Part shown: piece by piece, positions 33,334-43,018 of the stretch
How the letters are laid out: every line of letters starts with the position of its first letter
Numbering within the stretch: the first letter of the stretch is position 1
Source of the DNA: Zizania palustris
Lineage: Eukaryota > Streptophyta > Magnoliopsida > Poales > Poaceae
Length of the DNA stretch: 64,000 bases
Reading direction: 5' to 3'
Assembly: GCA_019279435.1 (NCBI GenBank)
Contig: JAAALK010000288.1
Coordinates: forward strand, 56,347,624 to 56,411,623
The notes under the pieces: model-generated
What the model saw: the letters and a program-made list of their open reading frames with translations, nothing else
Told to the model about the DNA's origin: nothing
Database searches by the model: none
Made by a program: the position numbers and the translations under genes

Positions 33334-34408
33334 TGTTGGGGGAATATATTTCCCTTGAACAGGGGCCAAATGACGTCAGCCTCCGGCAGCCTTCGGCCCA
33401 GAGCCCAGTGCTGTCGGAGCCTGTTTTCTCTCTAAGAGTTATTTTCAGGTCGCAAGGTGCCCTTCGGAGCCTGCGGCTTCGGAGCCCCCAGATCAGGGGG
33501 TCCGGCTCGGAGCCCCCAGTTCCGGCCCATCCTCCGGGCGCAGGTTGCCGGAGGCCACCCTCCGAGCGCAGGTTGCCGGAGGCCACCCTCCGGGCGAAGG
33601 ACGCCGGAGGCCACCCTCCGGGCGCAGAGTGCCGGAGGCCACCCTCCGGCATCCGGGCGCAGAGTGCCGGAGGCCACCCTCCGGGCGAAGGATGCCGGAG
33701 GCCACCCTCCGGCGAAGGATGCTAGAGGCCGACCTCCGAGAGCCCAATTCGGGGGACCCCAGTTCGAGGCCCCGGTTCGGAGGCCCCTAGTTCGGAGGCC
33801 AGTTCGAGGTCAAGGCTCCTGAGACCCCAGTTCGGAGCCTTGTTCGGAGCCTTGCTCGGGGCGTGCTTCGAAGCCCCCTTCGGGGTGCACCTCGGAGCCC
33901 TCTTCGCAGCATCTGCCAGAAAGGCTCCGGCCCCTACTTCAAAGCTCAAGAAATATCTAAGTATAGGCCATACCGGGGGCCCCGCCGCCCCTGGTATGTC
34001 GTTTAGCTAGTCAAAAGCCTGGCGCAACCTGACACGCCTGTAAAGCTGTAAAGCTTCAAAGTACCTTTGTACCGTAGCTAGCCCTTTTTTCCCCTCTCTG
34101 CCCCTGTGAGCCTAGGGCTCATAGGGGGCATCCCAGTCTTTTCCTTTGGCCTGCGCGCCTATAAAAGCAAGGCCAAGCCCTTGTAACAGGACACGCTCCA
34201 GGGGGCCAAGAGACCCCGGAATTATTGCTCTATACTAGGGCATGCCATGCCAAATCCACCACAACTGGACGTAGGGTTATTATCTCCCAGGAGAGGCCCG
34301 AACCAGTATAAACCCTTTTCTCCCTCTGTTAGGACCCTTCGAGGTTCATTCTCCACATCACACTCCACCACATAAAAACCTGTTGGAACTAGCGCGATTG
34401 TTCCAACA
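33334..34408 (+). repeat. 5' LTR of element B (1075 bp)
   Basis: Starts tgttgggggaatatat, ends ttgttccaaca, TATA box cctataaaagcaagg near 34160. It contains a 28-bp tandem repeat around 33540-33735. Confidence 0.9.
33540..33735 (+). repeat. 28-bp tandem repeat in the 5' LTR of element B
   Basis: About six to seven units built on gccggaggccaccctccggg plus a variable gcagagtg/gaaggatg tail. The core is an inverted repeat (ccggagg..cctccgg). The 3' LTR carries fewer units at about 39720-39830. Confidence 0.85.
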
Positions 34409-34428
34409 GTTGGCGCCGTCCATGGGGA
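34409..34428 (+). other. Primer-binding site of element B
   Basis: gttggcgccgtccatgggga directly after the LTR end; one base different from the site in element A. Confidence 0.7.
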
Positions 34429-34679
34429 GCTTAGTCCTAGAAGCTAAGTTCTCTACCACTGTCTGCAACTCGAAGTACGCCTGAGGGGGGAGCTTCGAAG
34501 CTTTCTTGCTTCGCGCACCCTCCGGCAAGGGGCTTCGGGTGCAGCTCGAAGGCCATCTTCGCCTTCCTCCTTCACATACCGGAGCTTACTCTCCGGCAAG
34601 GGGCTCCGTTCCACGTGTCGAAGGCCGTCAAAGCCCCAAGGGCTACAAGGTATGTACAGTCTGAAGGTCCACATTAATA

Positions 34680-35570
34680 TAAGTTCGAAGCCCTGCTTCG
34701 CCTTAAAGCTGAAGCCCTGCTTCACCTTAAAGCCGAAGCCCCTTCGCCTTTGAATGCAAGCTTTTGTTCCATCTTGTTGAAAAACCGAAGCCATGCTTCG
34801 CCTTATCAAAAACCGAAGCCATGCTTCGCCTTATCAAAAACTCGAAGCCTTGCTTCACCTTATTTAAAATCCGAAGCCTCGCTTCACTTTACAAAATCCG
34901 GAGCACCCCTCCGAAGGCTACACAGCGCCTCCAGGCCCGTAGCAGTGGGCTTTGAGACTTCCGAGCGACGGCTCGGCAAGTCCGGGATTCCAGGCTCTGG
35001 CCTGATGCATCCCCGGGTCGAAGGTGACCCAGGGTCGTAGGTGGCCCAGAGTCGAAGGTGGCTCAGAGTCGAAGGTGACTCACATCATCACAGGTTCGGT
35101 GAATCCACACCAAATATCCTACTCATTACAGGACCAAGTTCCGAAGCCTTGCTTCATTATCCAAACACGCTCCGAAGCCTTGCTTCGCGTGTTCATATAA
35201 TATACGCCTAAGGGGCTCGAAGTCATACTTCGCTAAAATCTAAGTGCGTTTCAGAGCCTCGCTCACGCACAGCATCCAAATCCTAGCATGTCGAAGCATG
35301 CCTCGCTAAATTTGGTTATGCTGAAGCCTTGCTTCGCACCAAGTTAGCACGTTCGAAGCCCAAAGGAGGACTTCGCTCGATGAAATTCCGAGTAGCCGAA
35401 GCCCTGCTTCGCACCAAACTAAAGCGCTTGAAGCCCAGAAGGGGCCCTCGCTCAAATAAAACTTCATGCGTCGAAGCCGCCGAAAAGCGCACCCTTCGCA
35501 TCCTTTATTTTTTGCCCGCACCAGCAACGGCTAAGTCCCTAGCTGCCACGAGCAAAGGGGGGAAGCATGT
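34680..35570 (+). repeat. Array of short GAAGC..GCTTC hairpin repeats in element B
   Basis: Units such as cgaagccatgcttcg with spacers like ccttatcaaaaac, roughly 28 bases apart between 34683 and 34905, then more widely spaced to about 35480. Each can fold as a 6-bp stem with a 3-base loop. No coding frame is credible here. The stretch fills the place where gag-pol would be. Confidence 0.7.
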
Positions 35571-35724
35571 ATGCGAGGTGCGCGAATGTAATACGCAGTA
35601 CAAGCATGACAAGCTAAAACGTTCGAAGCCAAACAATGCGAAGCATACGAACAAAGTGTGCAAATATAATCCATTCATTAAATGACAATTGAGAAGTGTG
35701 TTACAGGTATACTTCGAGAGCAAA

Positions 35725-38700
35725 CTACGAGTAGTCTGTGTCTAAACCTAAGAAGAATCGTGTGCGAGGCCCCAGCCCTCGCGTGCCTCTCTTTCGGCCA
35801 GGGCCCCCTCGGCTGGATGAAGCCTCGTCGGAGCCCGCTCTCCCACGTCCGGCTCGTCCAGGCTCTGAAGCCCGTGGACCTCGTCTTCCACTTTGCAGGT
35901 CGCTCCAAGTTAGCGAAGCAGGCGGTGTCGTATCAAAGGCAGAGAAGTCTAATGCTTTGTCACCCACTAAGGCCGTCCGCGAAGGTAAAAACAAAGAACC
36001 CGGAAGGTACTCCGTCTTCACAGCGGCTAGCAAATCCTGAGCTAAGTCGGAGATGGCTTCGCCGTTAGGCCACCTCGGAAGATTAAACCGAGGGGGACCT
36101 TCGGACCTAGCTACTTCGAGGACTGCCCACAATTGTCGAAGGCCTTCGGAGTCCTCGAGCACTTCGAGGTCTACACTCGGAGGCTGAGCCTGGGTAGGTA
36201 TAAAACAACCCCCGCATTCATATTAATAAGCTGATAAAGTTTTTACAAGCCTGCAGCTAAGTATTACAAAAAGGCCTAAGGAGATCTACACCTTCGGAGG
36301 CGGGGGTGTCGAAGTCGAAGGCTGGTCGGGCGCAGCAGGTGCTTTAGATCGGCGGTGTCGAAGGGCCTTCTGGAGGCCGAGGACTGCCTCGCAGCCTTGC
36401 TCCTTCCAGGGTTCCTGCAGCCACCGCCAGGCTCCGCAGACATCAGCCAGAGGGGTCACCAAGTGCTGGCCCCCGAAGACCACCGGGGTCACAGAGGTTG
36501 CTGCCTGAAGATGGTTGCACCCCGCTTCATGAAGCATGTGCAACACCCCTTGGCCCGCGACTCGGCCGGCCATGAGAGTGAAGCCCGTCAGCGCTTCCTC
36601 CGCGATCGAAGCCGCGGTCTTCAAGAAATCGACGCGGTCCCCAATCGGGTCCTGATCGCCAAAGTCCGGAGCCCGGCACTCGGTCCCTATTAACTCAAGG
36701 ACCTCGGTCAGTCTCTGGGTGGCTTCGCCAAGATTGGCCACGACGAAGTCTTCAAGACCCCGGGCCCGTTGGCGGAGCGAAGCATTCTCCTCCGCCTGCA
36801 GAGCTTCGGCGTCCTTCGAAGCCTGGAGCTCTACGCGGAGCCGAGCCATCTCCGAGGCCAAGGCTTCCTTAGCCTTGTCGGCCTCAGCCTTCACCTCAGC
36901 AGCCGAAGCCTCGGCCCGCCTCCGTTTCTCGGCTTCCTCCGAGACCTCGCGGCGAAGGGCCTCCTTCTCCTCTGCGAGGCGCTCCATCCGCATGTCGGCA
37001 GAAGTCAAAGCTGCTGCATTCAGTGCGAAGGCCTGCATGAAGTCAAGAAATCATAAGTATTAACCAAGGGCTAAAATATAGTTCGAGGCTGCAAGGGGCT
37101 TCGCTCACCCGCATGAGGACTTCGTTCGAACTGACGAAGAGATCTGTGGGTTCCAGGTGGCTAAGTTGGGCCACCAAGTCCCCTGCCTCCGCAGAAGCAC
37201 AAGCCTCGCGGAAACCGTGGATCGCCGCCTCCGTCACGCCCTCCCTCGGCTTGAAAGGGTGAACCACTGCCACGGTCGACTGCGCGGGCTTCGGCGAGGC
37301 GGGGCTCAAGCCCACCACGTCGACATCTTCGTTGCTTCGAGGGACCTCGTGGCCCCCGCTGCCTTCGTCGTCGGACGAAGTACTCTCGGACTCCGAATCG
37401 CTATCGCTGTCGCTGCCGCTGCTGCTCGAAGCTTCTGTGGGCTTCGCATCGGTGGGCTTCGATCCGGCTTCGCCTACCGGCTTCGCCACGGTGGGCCTCG
37501 CGTCGTCTTCATCCTCTGCAGGGAGCCAAGTCAAGATCCGCATATTGAAGAGAAGCATGCAAAAAGGGTTTACCTTCGTCAGAGATTTCTTGGAAGGAAG
37601 GAGGGGCTAAGTGTGCCCTCCAACTCCTTCGCTGCGAGGCTGGCGCATCCACCTTCGCGCCCGAAGTTGTTGCCGCCGGGGCATCCGTCGCCTCCTTTGC
37701 GGCGGGAGTATGCGCGTAGGCCTCCGCCGCCGAAGGCTTCGCCGCCAGGGGCTTCGCTGCCCTCTTTGGGGTCGGAGTAGTTGCGGGCTTCGCCGCAACC
37801 TCCCCCGGGTTAGAGACTTCGGCCGCGGGGACCTCCCGCCGAGGCCCCGGAGCATCCGGTTCGTCCTCGTCCCCCCTCTTCCTCTTGGCTCCGGCCGACG
37901 AGGTAGTCAGGTGGGCGAAGTCCGGCAGAGCAGGGAGCCCTCCGAGGTCGAGCGCGGTCCATACTCTGTTCCAGCTCTCCCAGGACCCCACCAGTGCGAG
38001 GCGCTGGGCCTGCTCCTCGGGGGTCGGAGTCCCAACGACTCGATCCGCCGCCGCGGTGACCTCCTCCAGAGTCCTCATCTCGAGGTCGGCTGCATGAAAG
38101 GTTTAAAGTTAGAAGTGAAAAATCTACGAAGTATAAAAGGCGAAAAGATTGCGAAGCCTTACAGAAGCAGTCGAAGACCAACTCACTAAGTTCCCCTCGA
38201 CCCGAAGCCTGGAAGAGCCCTTCCGGCCAGGAGGGCACGAGGGGGCTGAGCCGAAGGGTGATGAACTCCTCCGCGAGGTCCCTCATACTCATCTTCGCCG
38301 CCACTCTCCGGAGCAGCAAGATCCTTGAGCGAAGGATGTCTTCGCTGGTCTTCACCACCCCTTCGCGTCGGTACAAGATGTGGGTGTTGGTACTCCGAAG
38401 GGGGGAGTTTGCGCCGACGGAAGCGTAGAACCACTCCTGATCCCACTTCGAGTACCACTTGTTGTTTACAGCCCTCGCCGAGAAGGCGTCCTGGAACTCC
38501 TTCCGGAGCTGGAAGTTGGCGCTACCGAAGGCCAGCGCCCTCTTGACGCGGTCTGTCCCCTCCCTCGGCTTTGGCTGGCAGTTGGCGTCGTGGAGGGCGA
38601 CGAAGACATCCGTGCGGCCCTCGCAGCCCTCGGCCCTCATGGCCCATTCGAAGACAGCCAACCTCGCCACTGCGTTGGGCGAAAGTTGAGGAAGCTCAAG

Positions 38701-39066
38701 GTTGTAAGCCTTGAGGACTTCGCTCAGCATCCCCACTGCTGGCAGCCCGAGGCCGGCTTCGAAGAAGGCTTCGAAGACAAACACTTCGTCAACCCGAGGC
38801 CTCGGCATGGCCTCCGACTTCTCCGGGACCCGAAGCTGGATCTTCGCTGCGACCCTCCCTTCGCAGGCCCTTTGGACCGACTCCTCCGTCGAGATCGAGG
38901 CCCTCATCTCCAAGGTCTGCTCGAACTTGTCGGAGGGCGTCCGAAGGTCCCTCGGTCCCAGCCGACTAGGCGGAGGCTTCGCCGCTGCAGCCGCTACCGC
39001 TTGCAGTTGGGCGGAGCTCGAGCTCGGGCCCAAGGCCAAGGGCTTCGTCACGGCCTTCTTCGGCAT
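35725..39066 (-). CDS. Intact five-exon antisense gene of element B (Transposase_28 family)
   Basis: Exons, right to left: 39066-38163, 38089-37574, 37515-37109, 37032-36292, 36189-35725. Introns of 73, 58, 76 and 102 bp all begin GT and end AG. Exon phases match at every junction, giving 1010 codons without a stop. Residues 1-75 are Ala/Pro-rich. About 95-300 is the plant putative gypsy-type transposon domain (FVFEAFFEAGLGLP, LSPNAVARLAVFEWAMRAEG, MSMRDLAEEFITL). About 302-473 is basic and Ala/Pro-rich with KRKRGDEDE, a possible nuclear signal. About 490-520 is an acidic Ser/Asp/Glu run. About 615-720 is coiled coil. The last exon has LWAVLEVARSEGPPRF. No catalytic motif is recognised. Function is unknown; it is the only gene of this element. 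Confidence 0.8.
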
Positions 39067-39222
39067 CTCGGCGAAACTTCGGCGCGAAGAGCTAAAGCTG
39101 GCGAAGGGCTAAAGCTAGCGAAGGGTGCTCTACGTGAAGCTAGAAAGAAGAAGAGAGCGAAGGTTGTAAGGCAGTGAGAAGGAAGCAAATGAGAGCATGT
39201 CGAAGCTGCACGCGGTAAACCT

Positions 39223-39233
39223 CTATTTATAGG
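39223..39233 (-). promoter_or_regulatory. TATA box of the element B antisense gene
   Basis: Minus strand reads cctataaatag, about 157 bases upstream of the ATG at 39066. It is independent of the LTR promoters, which point the other way. Confidence 0.65.
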
Positions 39234-39510
39234 CGCGGTAAGAATTCCAACAGTCGTGGGCCGAACCCACCGTCAAGTGGGCCTCCAGCGAAGGCGAAGC
39301 AGCCCAGCGCAGGGTAACGGTAACTTTCTAGCCGTTGCGGAGCCGTTTGGGCTCCCGAGGTCTTTCTGACATACTAGCGCAGGCATTTATTTCCGGCAGT
39401 TTTCGAGGTCACCTTCGGTCCGAGCTCCGAAGGCATGTTTTATCCGAAGTTGTATTTTGCAGGTCATTTGTCCTAAGGGCGCGCGCACCCCTTCGTCCCG
39501 AAGGCCTACA

Positions 39511-39523
39511 CGCGAGGGGCTAC
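39511..39523 (+). other. Polypurine tract of element B
   Basis: cgcgaggggctac next to the 3' LTR. The interval 39067-39510 holds the antisense promoter region and no other gene. Confidence 0.75.
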
Positions 39524-40529
39524 TCTTGGGGGAATATATTTCCCTTGAACAGGGGCCAAATGACGTCAGCCTCCGGCAGCCTTCGGCCCAGAGCCCAGTG
39601 CTGTCGGAGCCTGTTTGCTCTCTAAGAGTTGTTTTCAGGTCCCAAGGTGCCCTTCGGAGCCTGCGGCTTCGGAGCCCCCAGATCGGGGGGTCCGGCTTGG
39701 AGCCCCCAGTTTGGGCCCACCCTCCGGGCGCAAGTTGCCGGAGGCCACCCTCCGGGCGCAGAGTGCCGGAGGCCACCCTCCGGGCGAAGGATGCCGGAGG
39801 CCACCCTCCAGCGAAGGATGCCGGAGGCCGACCTCCGAGAGCCCAGTTCGGGGGACCCCAGTTTGAGGCCCCGGTTCGGAGGCCCCCAGTTCGGAGGCCA
39901 GTTCGAGGTCAAGGCTCCGAGACCCCAGTTCGGAGCCTTGTTCGGAGCCTTGTTCGGAGCCTTGTTCGGAGCCTTGCTCGGGGCGTGCTTCGAAGCCCCC
40001 TTCAGGGTGCACCTCGGAGCCCTCTTCGCAGCCTCTGCCAGAAAGGCTCCGGCCCCTACTTCGAAGCTCGAGAAATATCTAAGTATAGGCCATACCGGGG
40101 GCCCTGCCGCCCCTGGTATGTCGTTTAGCTAGTCAAAAGCCTGGCGCAACCTGACACGCCTGTAAAGCTGTAAAGTTGCAAAGTACCTTTGTACCGTGGC
40201 TAGCCCTTTTTCCCCTCTCTGCCCTTGTGAGCCTAGGGCTCATAGGGGGCATCCCGGTCTTTTCCTTTGGCCTGCGCGCCTATAAAAGCAGGGCCAAGCC
40301 CTTGTAACAGGACACGCTCCAGGGGGCCAAGAGACCCCAGAATTATTGCTCTATACTAGTGCATGCCATGCCAAATCCACCACAACTGGACGTAGGGTTA
40401 TTATCTCCCAGGAGAGGCCCGAACCAGTATAAACCCTTTTCTCCCTCTGTTAGGACCCTTCGAGGTTCATTCTCCACATCACACTCCACCACATAAAAAC
40501 CTGCTGGAATTAGCGCGATTGTTCCAACA
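39524..40529 (+). repeat. 3' LTR of element B (1006 bp)
   Basis: Ends ttgttccaaca; the first bases are tcttggggg, so the terminal TG has become TC. It matches 33334-34408 except for fewer 28-bp units and four instead of two copies of a 12-bp unit (ttcggagccttg) near 39930-39980. Confidence 0.9.
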
Positions 40530-41330
40530 AGTATGTATGCGAAGTGTGCGAATGTAATGCGTACTTCGAGCATGACAAGCTAAAATGTTCAAAACAATCA
40601 AATCATGCGAAGCATGCAGACGAAGTATGCAAATACAACAATCTCATTCATTGAATGATAATTGAGAAGTATGTTACAAATACACTTCGAAAAACAAAAT
40701 TATGAGTAGTCTGTGTCTAAGCCTAAGAAAAAGCGAGCTCAAGGCCCCGACCCTCGCTTGCTCTTCTTTCGGCCAGGGCCCCCTCGGCTGAACGAAGCCT
40801 CATCGGAGCCTGCTCTCCCACATCCGGTTCATCCACGCCCCGAAGCCCACAGACCTCGTTTTTCACCTTGCAGGTTTGTCCAACTCTGCGAGGCAGACGG
40901 TGCCATGTCGAAGGCAGAGAAGTCTAAGGCTTCGCCGCCTGTTAAGGTTGTACCCGAAGGGTGTACCCCCTCGCCACTTAAGTCTACTTCGAAATAGCTT
41001 AAGTCTGGCGAGGAGGAATAACTCTGAAGGGGCTTCGTCTTCACGGTAGCCAGCAGCTCCTGGGCTACTTCGAAAATGGCTTCACCCTTAGGACCCCTCG
41101 GAAGCTTGAACCGAGGGGGGCCTTCGGACCTAGATACCTTGAGCACTACCCATAGCTGGTGAAGCTCCTCAGAGTCCTCAAGTATTTCGAGATCAACATT
41201 CGAAGGCTGAGCCTGGGCAGGTATAAAGTATCCCAGCATTTATATTAATAAACTGATAAGTTTTTTACAAGCCTACAGCTAAGAATTACAAGGAGCCTAA
41301 GGAGATCTACACCTTCGGAGGCGGAGGCGT
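40530..41330 (-). pseudogene. Element A antisense gene: last exon, intron 4 and end of exon 4
   Basis: Exon 5 runs from 41212 to about 40710 (LEILEDSEELHQLW, SEGPPRFKLPRGPKG), with a frameshift near 40835. Intron 4 is 41213-41312 (100 bp), with the donor GTGTAG as in the relatives. Exon 4 ends at 41313 and is cut by a solo LTR at 41331. The first ~170 bases (40530-40700) are non-coding element A sequence resuming after the element B insertion. Confidence 0.7.
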
Positions 41331-43018
41331 TGAGAAATCATGTTGAAAAATATGGTTTTGATATTCCAGATGTGATGAGTGATTGTCAACGGAAGTCAAA
41401 GGAAGGGAGATATGAAGACCTACCGAGTCTGAGGCACATGTGACTCAGGTACACGGGTAGTGAGCGACAGCCGGGCAGAGGAGCCGCGGGGTCGAGCTGG
41501 CCCAATCCGGGTACATGGCTAGGAGCGGCAGATGATCCACTAGTCTGTTGACTGGATTTGACTCAGGTACACGGGCGGCGAGTGATTGCTGGGCTGAGGA
41601 AGCTGCGGGGTCGGGTCGACCCAATCCGGGTACCCGGTGCGAAGACGGTGGACGCTTTGTCAGTTTCGGCGCAAAACTGACAACCTATGATTAATTCATT
41701 TTTAGGATATTAATATTTAGTTTTTAAGTTTAGAATATTTTTATTTGAGTCAGGTGATTTTTCTAAGAATATTTTAGTAATTTTCGGAATTTATTTTAGA
41801 GTCAGTGTTAATTTACCCTAGGGGTAAATTAGTTTTTTCATGTATTAGGAGTCGCCTATAAATAGGCCCCTATCCCCCCTGGGGATAGATGACTGTTTTT
41901 TTAATAGATCAATCTACAGTCCAGTTTCATCTTCCTCCGAAAATTCTTCTCTTGTGATTTTTTGTTCTTTTCTGCACGGTGATGGACTTCAGCAGCATTT
42001 TTCCTACACCGGGCGTTGTGCGCTGCAACACGGCGTCACGTCGGTGGTAGGCTTGTGCAAAGGGCCACGGCGGCTGACGTTGGCAGTCTCCACAGCGGCG
42101 TGACAACATTTTTAGCCAGGTACAAGCTACGGCGCTAAGCGGGCCCCACGGGCGTGTCTCTTTCGGCGCTAGAAGCTACGCACGGCAGCCACGCCCCACG
42201 CATAGCCTGGCCAAACAGAGGGCCCCACGGTGGCTTTGTCAAGGTATCAGTGCGGCAATTTTTCTTGTAGCAGAGGTCGTCGTGTCGGCCGCACACAGGA
42301 GGGAAGGCGGGTCCCACGAAGCTTTGCCGTGCGAAATTTCTCCGCTGCACACGCAGGCTAAACACAGCAGTGCTTTTTCCCTGGCATTTTGCTGTGTTTC
42401 ACGCGCACGGTGAACGAGGGCGGGATATCACGGCGCCGGCCGGACTTTGGCACGCAGCCACGACGACTTGAACGATGACGAAGGTAATTTCTAATCTCCT
42501 ATTTTTTTAGTAGATCAGTTTTAAAGATAATCATCCATTAATTAATTAGCAAAAAATTTGTTTAGCAATTTCGTGTTAATTTAATCTGCTTATACAAAAA
42601 GTAAAGAAAAGTTTATTAGTCCCAGTAGTACTTTTAATTATAGTCTTTACCTGAAATATTTTTAGGTTATTTCTGAATTAATTTTTGGATGATCCATATT
42701 TTATTCAGTTAATTAGTATTTTATTTTTAGACTGCAATCTGAACATTTTTTAAATATTTAGTGTTTCTTTTTACGTCATTAAATATTTCTAGTACCCATT
42801 TTTATTTACTGCAGTGATTCTTTTTAGTTTAGCTTTAATATCATTTTAATTAGGACACCGGTTATTTTTAGGCTAGACAACTATAGTACCAGTAACTTAC
42901 TTTACTAATATTGTTTGTCCGGTTAAATTGGATGGGTGTTGGGATTTTGGTATAGTTTAGCAAGAAATTTTTAGGCGCCCATTCACCCCCCCCCTCTGTC
43001 TCTACTTTCGGTCCTACA
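41331..43018 (+). repeat. Solo copia LTR (1688 bp) in the element A antisense gene
   Basis: Starts tgagaaatcatg and ends ggtcctaca, flanked by perfect TSD ggcgt (41326-41330 and 43019-43023). No internal region is attached. Both ends and the tcggcgcaaaactgacaa block relate it to the LTRs of the minus-strand Sirevirus (44440-55828), so it is a relative of that family. TATA box cctataaataggcc near 41859. It most likely arose by recombination between the two LTRs of a former insertion. Confidence 0.85.

Larger units (their letters stand above)
33334..40529 (+). mobile_element. Element B: non-autonomous Tat-type element carrying only an antisense gene
   Basis: 5' LTR 33334-34408, PBS, 1.3 kb of non-coding repeats, intact antisense gene 39066-35725, PPT, 3' LTR 39524-40529. 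Perfect 5-bp TSD agtat (33329-33333 and 40530-40534). No gag, protease, RT or integrase motif occurs in the 5.1 kb interior on either strand. The LTRs are nearly identical apart from tandem-repeat number, so the insertion is fairly young. It must have been mobilised by enzymes from another element, probably a Tat relative with the same PBS and PPT. Confidence 0.85.

Noticed and set aside
33540..33735. Regular short repeats resembling a CRISPR array
   Set aside because: Units are head-to-tail with no unique spacers, inside the LTR of a plant retrotransposon; a eukaryotic minisatellite.
37157..37780. 207-codon plus-strand frame in element B
   Set aside because: Mirror of exons 2-3 of the antisense gene; composition is Arg/Pro/Ala as expected for a shadow frame.
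38198..38458. Extra minus-strand frames overlapping exon 1 of the antisense gene
   Set aside because: Shadow frames; the exon 1 frame carries the conserved domain motifs shared with L and Tat-1.
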